A stretch of DNA of 64,000 nt. Source: Geosiphon pyriformis (Eukaryota > Glomeromycota > Glomeromycetes > Archaeosporales > Geosiphonaceae). The position numbers were made by a program, and so were the translations under genes. Position 1 is the stretch's first letter; every line of letters starts with the position of its first letter. Of this stretch, positions 25,001-34,871 are shown in pieces. The notes beneath the pieces are model-generated. The model did not search any database. It was given only the letters and a program-made list of their open reading frames with translations, and was not told the origin of the DNA. The stretch covers positions 226,998 through 290,997 of the forward strand of contig JAAOMT010000468.1 in the NCBI GenBank assembly GCA_016748015.1, given 5' to 3'.

Positions 25001-26694
25001 ACAATTTTTTGGCTGGCTTGGTTAGGATTTTGTTGGACAATGAGCTTTCTTTGGCAAACAATTTTCCAAATGCTTTTCATGACTCTGGTCAGCTTCTTTT
25101 GTCTTCAATTCTTGGGAAGTTTCTGTACTTCGATTCTGTGCATTCTTTAAAGCACTTTGGTGTTGCTTTTGGGGATAGACTTTTTGATAAGAAGGGTAGT
25201 GTGTTGGATTGAAAAACTTTTCATGAGTAAAAGAGACTGAATTTTTGTGGTCCTGTCCCTCATTGGTTTGTAATTGCTTCTAATCATTTGCTGAACCCAG
25301 TTATATCTTCATCAAGCTCTGCCAAGTCTGTTCATTCTGGCTTTGTAGATATTATGGAATCTAGTAAGTTTTCTGGTGTGAAAGATGATTTGCATGAAAT
25401 ATGATCTGGTTTGTTTGAGATATATACAGATGGGTCCTTAAAAAACACAGGCTCTAGTAGTGTTGCTAGTGGGGCTGCTGCCTATTTTCCCGCATTAGAT
25501 CATAGTGTTAGTGTTTTTGTTGTTGGTCTACTGTCTTCTACTATGACCAAATTGCAAGCCATTGCATTGTCCTTGGAGTGTGTTCTGTCTTCAAGTAATG
25601 TGATTTTGTATCTTGACAGCCAAGCTGCTATTGATGCTTATGTTTCTGAGCTGTCTTCTACTGTGCCTGATTTCTGTAACCAATACTGGATTAAGAGGCA
25701 TCACATTTTTAATTTGGTTAGAGAAAAAGATCTTAGTGTGAATTGGGTGAAGGTCAAGGACCATTCTAGAATTCATGGTAATATTGAGGCTGATTTGGTA
25801 GCTGGTAAGGCTACATAGTCTTCTTTTAGATTGATGGCTGGAGTGCAGAAGCAGTTTTTGGTTGCTAAAAACACTGCTGTATTGGGTAATGTCTGCCATT
25901 TTGTCAGAGATATGTTTCGATTCATTTGCTATGCTTGTTGGGAGGCTGGTCCTGATTTTGATGTGGTTTCTGAAAATTTGATAAAGTGTGTGAACTGGGT
26001 TGCTACTGTGAAGGTGTGACATCTTGACTCCCATATGCTTGCTGGTTTTACTGATCTTATATCTTCCAATCTGTGCACATACATCATGAAGGCAATACAT
26101 AGACAGTTGCTGGTGGCTGTTCAAAAGAGATTATATGATAAAAAATACCCTGGCATGTTGTGCTTGATGTATAGGGAGGTGGAATTTTCAGATTACATTT
26201 TTACTTGTGTTGGTAACATTGGTATTTGTAACAATATTCTGGCAAAGGCTTTTGCACGTTGGTCTGCTCTAGTTGGTGCTCACCTTTCATCATCTTCTGC
26301 CATTTTGCAGGTGTTATTACAGTGTTTCTCAGATCTGGGATTATATACTGTGGTGTATAAAAGGTTTGTCTTGGGTGAATGAAGTGAGAAGACCTATAGG
26401 ACTTTTGAGGATAAAAAGGAAGCAGATGTTCAGATAGTTGGGTTTGTGAAATTTATTGTGGAGTTGCATCATGTGAAGACTTGGTTGGTAAGGTCTGGGC
26501 ACAGGATTATCATAGAAAGAGCAGGTTTGGTTTATGATGATGGTGTAGTTTCTAGTTTGTTTCGCATTATCCCCTTTTTTTTGTCAGATGGAGTGGTTAG
26601 ATTACTTGGTTTGTGTGAGTCATTTGCTGTTGACTTCAGCCATTGTAAGTTATGTGATTTTTTTTCTGGTCTGAGTGGTAGTGTTAGGGTTTAA
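22042..26694 (+). pseudogene. LINE copy 1 ORF2: APE endonuclease, RT, RNase H
   Basis: One continuous frame from ATG 22042 to TAA 26692-26694, about 1550 codons, interrupted only by substitutions to stop codons. The APE-type endonuclease shows ETKL, GGDFNE (about 22456-22473), a TIDYIF block (22595) and DTDHKAV (22675-22695). RT includes the FVDD motif (24319-24330) but motif A reads QNMRKTYD with N at the catalytic aspartate (23971-23973). RNase H shows YTDGS (25420-25435), LDSQ and IEAD, but its glutamate is K (TKLQA, 25549-25551). The tail (25831-26694) corresponds to the zinc-binding RT C terminus. It is dead as it stands. Confidence 0.85.
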
Positions 26695-26841
26695 GTAAGT
26701 GTGTAGTGTTGCCTTGACTGGTCCAAGTGGCTAGCCACATGTAGAGAGTGTGTGAATTGCATTTAGTTTAAGCCACTTAGTTTGGTTCTTTGTACTAAAT
26801 AGTGGTTGGGCTTCACTCATTAAATTGCAATAAAAAAAAAA

Positions 26842-27969
26842 TTATATTAATTAAATTATATAAAAAATAAATTAAATAATATTATGTATTTTTAGAATTA
26901 TTTTTTTATAATTAAGTCTATTATAAATTAAATTTTACAAGATTTAAAAATATTATTATTATTATAACCCAAGTAATTCAAAATAATCTTTATAAAAAGT
27001 TGTTTTAAACTATTTTTAATACCAATTATTTCAAGATTAATAAGACATTTAAGAATGTTTTTATAATTATTAAATTAATTATACAATTAAATATTGTTTA
27101 TTTTTTTAAAGTTTTTATGATTAAAATTATTAATTTTAAAGAATTTAATAAAATTTGTTATACATAATTTTATTTTGTAAAAATAAAAAAATTTTTTAAA
27201 CCAAAATTGTCTAAAATGTACTTTTGTAAAACAAAAAACAACAAAAACACAATATTATATTTATATTTAAATTACTATTAAGTTTGATATTTTAAATTAA
27301 GAAATTAACTTAAAAATAAATTCAAGTAAAATTATTAAATTTATAATAAATTACTTTATTTACTTTAAACAAATTGAATTTTTATTTGTTTTTATTAGTT
27401 TATTTATGTTTTTAATTTAATTAACAATTAATAAAACTTTTTAAGCCAATATTAATTAAAACAAATTTATAATTTGTGTTAAAAAATTTATATATACTAT
27501 TTATTAAACCATTTATAAAAATACTTATAAATAAGTTATTAATAAAAATATAGTTTAAAGTTTTATAAATATTATAAAAGTTACTTTAAGTTTAATTTTA
27601 AGCAAAATTTATATTATATAAATAGTTAATCAAATTTAAATTTTTAAACTTAATTAAATTAGTACTTTATTTTAAAACATTTTTATTTAAATTATTTTTT
27701 ATTATAATAAATTAATACTTATTTATAGTTTTAATAATTATATTATTAATATTCTTAAATTGAAAAAAAAACAGTTTTTTGCAAATACAACAGTATAAAT
27801 ATTAATAATAACTAAGTAAATTTTGTTTTTAAAAAATAATTTTAAAATTAAACATCTATTATTAATATTAAAAATCTTTTTAATATGTTTAATTAATTTA
27901 TTGTTTACAATAATAACTATATTAAAACTTATATTATTTAAAAATTTATTAAAGTAAAATTTTAATTTA
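26842..27969. other. A+T-rich spacer between LINE 1 and pogo element
   Basis: About 1.1 kb of A+T-rich sequence with no believable coding frame (the 84-codon minus frame at 27738-27992 is I/N/K/L low complexity and crosses the transposon end). I see no repeats with defined ends. Confidence 0.65.
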
Positions 27970-28110
27970 CAGTAAACTCTCTTTATAATCACATTTTTTG
28001 TTCAGTATATTTGTGGTGACTATAGAGAAATGGGACTATAAAAAATGATTAATATCTTATCACATGATCTATATATTACATGCATAATATAATAACCAAT
28101 TATATATATT

Positions 28111-29670
28111 TTATTTAAAAAAGCTATCTATTTGCAATTGTTTTTTCTCTTCTTGAACTTTGAGAACAGTATTATGAATTAATGTTCTCAAAGTTTTAAA
28201 AAAGTTTGAATCAACTTTTTTATTATACTGCTCTTCACAATAGCACAATGTATCTTCAAGTGCAGTTTTACCTTGATCTGTAGATAGCAAAGGCAAAGGT
28301 TTATCTTCATTTTCACTTCCTAAATCTTTATTTGCATTAGAATTTCCACTATACTTGTTGTTAATAAGATCCACAATTTTATCCTCTGAGACATAAGTAA
28401 ATAATAGTTCAAACTTGTCAATATTAATGAAGTTTATTGCCAATAGCTTGTCAATATCAACATGCTCAATAAAAACTTGTACTTCTTGTAGGAGTTCTTG
28501 TTTAATATCTAATGGATGGACTAACATTTGACTATTATTCAGAATTCCCATATGATGTTAACAGTTTTGGATTGTAGTTGTTGTTATTACTGACTACACA
28601 TCAATTAGAAAATCAACTGCATCCTTTAATGTTACTGTTGATATTAAAATCTTTTCATCATACTGATTAATAAGATGAAAAAGAAACAACTTTCAGTATT
28701 GTGCCTTAAAAAATGCAATAATTTCTACATCTAATAGTTGCAAATGGAATGTTGTATTGGATGATAGGTATCTAATTATAATATTAGATAATACAGAAGA
28801 TTCTCTATTATGGAAACCAACATTATCAAACAATAGCAAAATCTTTTTTTTCTTGTGATGTATTTCTTCATTTAATAAATTAAGCCATTCACTAAAAATA
28901 TTAGTTTGCATCCATGCTTTTGTATTATAACAATAAGTGATTGGAAGTGCATTCATATTAATATTGCGAAAATATCATGGCTTTACAGCTTTGTCAATAA
29001 TTAAAGACTGCAACTTGATGCTGTCTGTTGTATTACAAACAAGAAGTATGGTAATTTGACTTTTATTACACTTGGTGCCAAAGGTAGATTTTGTTGCCAA
29101 AGTTGCATTTGGTGGTATTTTAAAGAATAATGCTGTCTTATTGGTATTGTAAACATTATTTAGATCATATTCGCTGATAATTTCATGCAGTTTCTCTCAT
29201 TCCTCTGGTAAAATTTCCAAGGAGGCACTGTTTGCTTCACTATGTATCTTAATGTGGTGCAAATTATGATGTTTCTTGAACTTTTTTAACCAACTATCTG
29301 ATGCTTTAAAGTTATTTTCTTTCAGAAACTTTTCAGCAAACTTGAGGGCTTTTGTTTGTAAAATTTTTCTAGTAAGAATGTAGTTAGTAGCTAATGCTTC
29401 AAACATTCATTCTCCCAGTGCATTATTTATTTTTAGAAACATTTCTTTTCTGTTCTTTGTTAATTGACCAGAGTTGCCAGATACATTCTTTTCAATCCAT
29501 TAGTCTGATTTCACGAGTATTTTTGTTACAGTGGAGCAGTCAATCTTTAGATTAAATATTTTGATAAGTCTATTTACTAAGTAGTCAGGATGCTTTAGTT
29601 TGTACTGGCAGAGAGCCTTTTTAGTCTCGAAGGAGATTGCTGCTTGCTTTTGGTTCACATTTTTTGGCAT
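28111..29670 (-). pseudogene. pogo-like transposase (HTH, CENP-B HTH, DDE), broken
   Basis: It starts ATG 29670 (MPKNVNQKQ...) and reads in one frame for 519 codons to TAA 28111-28113, with internal stops but no frameshift. In order: a psq-type helix-turn-helix (about residues 10-55), a CENP-B-type HTH with WLKKFKKHHNL (about 29300-29260), and a DDE domain. The first catalytic position reads YNTNKTALF where the family has N-x-D-E-T; the aspartate codon is AAT at 29140-29142. The second (LLLFDNVGFH, about 28840) and third (LQLLDVEIIAFFK, about 28735-28700) are present. The acidic C-terminal tail (28111-28551) is intact. DNA binding might survive but catalysis would not. Confidence 0.85.
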
Positions 29671-30126
29671 GTTAATAAGAACACACTTTTTATTGCATTT
29701 TGTTTTTATAATGTATTGATGTATCTGTTATGTCTTAAATATTATTTTGCCTTATATTTAATCAAACATGTGAGATGTCTTATGTCATATGAGGTGCCTC
29801 AGATTATAAAAAGTGGCCAAATTATAAAAATAAAGGTTTAAATCCAACTGTAGAATTCTAAGTGCAAATAACAGATTCTTGGTAAAAAGAAACCTAATTT
29901 CAATAATACATCTGCGACATTTTTTGTTTCTTACCCCCAACTGATAATCAATAATAAAAACTGTCAATTTGATTCTCTGCATACTTGTATAATCACATAG
30001 AAGATAGCACAATGTTATGTTGTCAAGCTCCCTAAACACAGCAATACCTATATTAATTGAAATATTGATATAAAATACTTTGTACAATGTTAGGTATATC
30101 AGAGTAAAAGTCAACTGCAGTTTTTT

Positions 30127-30972
30127 AAAAAATGTTCTGATCATTATAAGTCATGGGATTTGATATTTAATATATATAGGCATGCAATAGCTTCTAAATT
30201 AATGTGGCCATATGTTGTTTCTAAGGAAAATCTATCTGTTGAAGATTACTTAGAATGAGCCCAAAATGAAACAGATTCTATGTTCAGGTTAAAATATGAA
30301 CAAGTCTTTTTTTATTTACAAGCAATTATTAACTTTTGCACTGGAGTTTGTTTCAATAGGTCTTCATTAAGACTCGTGGCTAGACAAATGTTTACATCAA
30401 TTTAGTCTGTTCAGCACCATCCTATTTACCAATTAGTTGAAATTGCTGATAAAGAACAATGGCTATGATTGAAGCCTGAAGTTTGCAAGCTGATTTAAGA
30501 AAGAATTGTAATTTCTTGATCTAAACTTTTAAATCAACATCAAGGCCATAATGCAATACTTGAAGAAATTAACAAAATGCTCAAATTGTTGATTTTTTCT
30601 ACACTTTCACAACAGCATTGGGAAATTACAATGCATAACTGTATCAAATTTGAGAGATTGCATACTAACTTTTTTAATGTCATCAGATATTCTAAAAGTA
30701 AAATATACAGATTTTGTACACATCCTAGCTTTATTGCTGAATCAAATTGATTTTGAGTTCAGATAAAAAAGACATAGTTTGTAAATCCAAATGTCTCTAA
30801 TTGTGTTTTTTATGATATTGGCCATAAATGGATATTAAGTAAAGAAATGAAAAAATTCAGTGAAATTGCATGGATGAAAAGAATAAATTTTCTTAAAGCA
30901 AGGTGAATTAAGAAAACATTATTAGGTACTTGGAAACCAATTCCAGTAACAAGTAAAGAAGCAGATCATTAA
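30127..30972 (+). pseudogene. Decayed passenger gene inside the pogo element, unknown
   Basis: A plus-strand frame of about 280 codons runs to TAA 30970-30972 with internal TGA/TAG/TAA stops but no frameshift in the readable part. Recognisable segments include ASKLMWPYVVSKENLSVEDYLE (30190-30255, then a TGA where a tryptophan would fit), HWEITMHNCIKFERLHTNFF (about 30618-30680) and the end KKTLLGTWKPIPVTSKEADH. There is no motif I can assign; residue composition is that of a soluble globular protein. Its orientation opposite to the transposase and its position in the extended leader suggest capture or nested insertion. The start is uncertain. Confidence 0.45.
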
Positions 30973-31560
30973 AAAATATAAATCTGTTAATAAAATCACA
31001 ACTATTATCTATTATTAACTCTCTAATACCTCTTTTAAGTAATTATGTTTTCGAAGCTTATCAAATTAATTATGTAACAGCTTAATAAATATTCTTTAAG
31101 AAATTAGAAATATATTGTATTGTGTATAGTTTTGTTTACATTGGGTTGGGTGTATTATCATTTATAATTAGCATTTTTAAAACATGATATGTTGAGTCTA
31201 GGTCTGAATCTCCATTCTGCATGATTATGTTTGGATTATAAAAAGCATTCAACATGGATTTATTTGCCCCAAAAAAGTTGATTTTTAATACATTTTTAAA
31301 ACTATCAGTCAAATTTTCACTTATTAATACTAAATATTGGTTGAATAATAAATATAATTGCTAATATGGAGTCTTTTTTTAATTGCAGATGCCAAAGTTG
31401 ATGTAAAAATGTATTTATTGGGTATATATTGGAATTTTCATGCTCTGAGTTTTATTACTGGTCACATTTTTCTTCCTAAAGAAAGGTAAATTCAAACTCT
31501 GTTCTTAGTTAATTTGCTCAAACAATGTCCCATTAACAAATTTGTTCCTGGAGGATCTTA

Positions 31561-31962
31561 TTAGGCCATTATTCTCACTTGTAGATCTGTTAATTTCTTC
31601 TTCCAATATGGAGAAAAAGTAATCTTATTAACCAAAGTTTGATCCAGAGTAACTTCATCAATATCTGCAGTAACAGTTTCCAAAGCATTACCAGTCTCTA
31701 AAGCACTACCAGTCTCCAAAGCACCAAGAGCAGCAGTACTATACCATATGTTAACTATTATTAAAACTCTCATAATATCCACAAACAACAAGCCAAATAT
31801 AATAGTTCTGTTATTGTTTTCTGATGGCAGTGATGGCTTATAAAAAAAAGGAGTAATTGAATGTTGTAATATTTCAGAAATTTTGTTTAATGTTCTACAA
31901 TCATTTTCAGAAACTTCTCTAATTTTTTTTACTACCATAAAAAAAATGATTTTCATTAACAA
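31561..31962 (-). CDS. Small ORF in pogo leader, unknown
   Basis: A 133-codon open frame in the transposon's right part. It has a short hydrophobic stretch (TIIFGLLFVDIMRVLIIV) followed by threefold repeats of an ALETG-like unit (about 31675-31725, minus), then an acidic and a basic end. No family is recognised. It may be a gene fragment carried by the transposon or chance. Confidence 0.3.
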   Translation of the reverse strand: MLMKIIFFMVVKKIREVSENDCRTLNKISEILQHSITPFFYKPSLPSENNNRTIIFGLLFVDIMRVLIIVNIWYSTAALGALETGSALETGNALETVTADIDEVTLDQTLVNKITFSPYWKKKLTDLQVRIMA

Positions 31963-32239
31963 ATCAGGAAATTTTTCTGATTGTACATGTCCGATTAAAT
32001 ATGAGATAACATTTGATGTTTATATCTAATATCATATAATTATAGTGTGATTATAAAGAGTGAAAATTACTTATATTCTGCTATTATATTTGTGAGGATA
32101 AAGATTATAAGGAGATATATATAGTAAAAGTGACTATAAGGAGATAATATTATATATAAATGGTTTTGGTTTTTAAAAAAATGTGATTAAAAGAAGATAA
32201 TGACTATAACTAGAAGGACTATAAAGAGAGTTTACTGTA

Positions 32240-32851
32240 TATACTATTAGTTAATATAAACTTAGTTTCTATAATAATCAAAATAATATAATTATTTTTT
32301 ATATCAATAAACAATATTTTTTGTTTTATAGAAATATTTATATCTTTAATATTACAAATAAATTTTTTATTAAAAAAAATTATTAATTATGTTTAACTAT
32401 GTTAAAATATTTATAATTAATTTTAAAAAACTTTTAATATTAGTTTTAAGTTTTTTAAATTACATAAAATTTTGTATTATTATAATTTTTTTTTATTGTT
32501 ATATTATTTACTAAATTCTGTAAAAAAAGCCATCAATAATTTATATTCAGAATAAAACCAAAAAATTATATTCTAAATTAACAAATTTTAATTTAATAGT
32601 ATTAAACATTAACAAAAAAAGTATAATATTTAAAAATAAATTAATACTTAATAAAACATCAAAAAAATAAATAAAACACTATTAAAAACTTAAATTTAAG
32701 TTTATTATTAAAAGAAATCAAATAAAAAATAAAAATTTGTTTTTTAATATATATATATATATATTAATTATTATTTATTAAATAATATATTTTTTTTAAT
32801 ATAGTTATTAAAATTTTTACCAGAATTATATATTAGCAAATTAATAAAGAA
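32240..32851. other. A+T-rich spacer between pogo element and LINE 2
   Basis: About 600 bp, almost only A and T, with an (AT)n run at 32749-32763. No gene is visible. Confidence 0.7.
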
Positions 32852-32970
32852 ATTTCTTTCTTTCTTACTTCCAAAAAACTCCAAAAAGCATTTTTTCGAA
32901 AAAAAAGTTTTTATTTTTTTTTTTCTTGTTATCTCTTGCAAACATTTTTCAATCAAATAATCTTTTTGTG

Positions 32971-34851
32971 ATGAACCTGGCTGCTGCTTCAGATAGTAAT
33001 ATGTCTAAAAAGAAGGCATCTATAGAGGTTCTTTATGGTTTTGTTGGGGATTCTTTCTTTTAGAAGAAAAAAGTTTCTGTTGGTAATGTCAAGCATTCTA
33101 GAGATGAAAAAAATATCTCTTTGGTCAAATCTGATCCTAGTTATGGAATGTATTCGGATATGAACAGTGTATCTGGTAATAGTGAGGATGATAATATTTT
33201 TCTTGGTGTTGACAATAGTTCTTTTTTTGGTTCAGCAACAAACACCTCTAAAGCTAAAAGAGTAATTACCAATCTGGTCTGTGGCTTTTTTCTTGGCTCA
33301 ATCAATTATGGCATGGATGAAGATGATGTGCCTCTCCTTCCCTCTTTTAAAATCTCTCTTGAAAAAAAATGGGTTGACCTAAAAATTGTCAAATCTTAAG
33401 TTGAAGTATCTGTTATAAAGTCTTTTGCTCTTGACATCAATCTTAATACTGTGGAAGGGAAATCAGTGACAGCAAAGACTCAATTCATCAGAAAAATTTT
33501 TTCATCAGTCAATAGTTTTGGGGGGACTATTACCCTTTCAAAATTTGAAGGGATTATCTGATCAATGTTTACTTTAGAAAAAAGCATGGAAATGGCCACA
33601 TTATTGGCCAGAGAAAAAGAGATTAATGTAAACAGCAATCTTAAGAGACAAAAAATAAAGTCAGATTGAGCTGTGGTGATTAAGAAAATTCCCATGAACA
33701 CACCTAAAGATATGATCATCACTACAGTATCTGAATTTGGGAAAATTAAGTTGATCAAAATTCAACTAATTGGAATATAGCAAAAGGCTGTAATAGAGTT
33801 TGCTGAATTAGGCCAAGCTAATTTGTTAGCTTTTAAGTAGTCATTTCTGATTGGTAAGGATTCTGTGCACATAGCAAAAACAGTAGAGGATCATGAAACT
33901 TGGGTGTTAAAGAATCAGTTCAAAGCACTTTTGTTTATCTTGTCAGTAAGAATGACAACACATAATCTTGGAACTTTTCTGAAAAGGGCTGGTGGGAAAA
34001 CTTGTGTTATAAACAGATCTATAGAAACTGGTAATAGGATTTACTGTGCTGTAGTTGGTTTTAAATCTGATGATGATCTGAAATCTGTTTTTTGCATGGA
34101 GTTAATTCTTGGCAGTATTAAACTTTTTTGGGCAAGGATAGATCTGGTTTGATGTGAGAAATGTAAGAAGTTTGGTCATTCTGCTCTGGAATGTAATGCA
34201 CCTGTTGTGTTCCCCTTTAAGCCTTTAAGAACATTTAAAAGAGTTGCATCTAATAAACATTGTCTTCAGTTGGCTAAGTTGTATAAGAAAAAAAGTGTTC
34301 CAATATCCTGCCCTGCTGCCTTTGGTAGTAAATTTTGGGCTTAGGTGGTTTTACTTGCTGGTTCTTCTGATGGTCTTTGCTTTGCTTCTGGTTCTGGTTT
34401 TCCTTTTTTTGACATCTCAAGTTTAAATAATGGTTTCTCTCCTGTCTTGATTGACAATTCGTTTTTGGATGCTTGTTTGGCCTTTTTGGAGTGATCTTTA
34501 GAGCTGCTAACAGACCAAGTTTCTGACATTGTGCACAAACTCAGCAACATAAAATTGGTGCTGCAAGCTTCAGCTTCTCTCCTTAAAGTCTTAGCTACTT
34601 TGATTGCCACCAAGAAGGATTTGGTTTTAGATATGGTCATAGATGATTCTGAGTTGGTACTTTTACCCTCCTTTTCTGCTTTTCTTAGTGTCTCAACATT
34701 GGGTCTGAATAGTTCAAAAGTCTTAACAACCAAGATTGGCAGTTTGGAATCTAAGTTGGTGGCTTTTAAGGCTTTTGTTAGTTCAGTTTTGGCAAAATTA
34801 GATCATTTGAGTGCTGGTTTGGGTCCCTTATTATCCTTTTTATCTCAATGA
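32971..34851 (+). pseudogene. LINE copy 2 ORF1, RNA-binding protein with CCHC knuckle
   Basis: From ATG 32971 to TGA 34849-34851 in one frame, with stops at, for example, 33061-33063, 33397-33399 and 33778-33780. It shows the same RRM-like segment as copy 1 (SEFGKIKLIKIQL, about 33730-33770) and a complete knuckle C-x2-C-x4-H-x4-C (CEKCKKFGHSALEC, about 34155-34196). The C-terminal half is serine/leucine-rich. Copy 1 keeps TGG where this copy has TAG at 33778. Confidence 0.75.
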
Positions 34852-34871
34852 GTGGTTTGATCTGGAAGATA

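Larger units (their letters stand above)
20098..26841 (+). mobile_element. LINE copy 1 (APE-RT-RNase H type, two ORFs)
   Basis: This is a non-LTR retrotransposon of about 6.7 kb. The 5' end is set by similarity to the second copy (both begin with a CTTTCTTTC/TTCC-AAA leader rich in A and T). The 3' end is a short A tract after GCAATA (26830-26841). ORF1 is at 20228-22018 and ORF2 at 22042-26694, followed by about 150 bp of 3' UTR that is shared with copy 2 (CCAAGTGGCTAGCCAC-like and GGGCTTCACTCAT). G+C is clearly higher than in the flanking DNA. The architecture (zinc-knuckle ORF1; APE, RT and RNase H in ORF2) fits the I/Tad-like group. I saw no obvious target duplication. Confidence 0.85.
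27970..32237 (-). mobile_element. pogo/Tigger-like DNA transposon, 4.27 kb
   Basis: Both ends carry the inverted repeat CAGTAAACTCTCTTTATA (27970-27987; reverse complement at 32220-32237), perfect over 18 bp, and the element is flanked by TA on each side (27968-27969 and 32238-32239), the classic pogo target duplication. Subterminal GACTATAAGGAGA-like phrases recur near both ends (about 28018-28042 and 32050-32225). The transposase is on the minus strand (28111-29670). The right-hand 2.6 kb, much longer than a normal leader, contains a decayed gene on the plus strand (about 30127-30972) and a minus-strand ORF (31561-31962). Confidence 0.85.
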
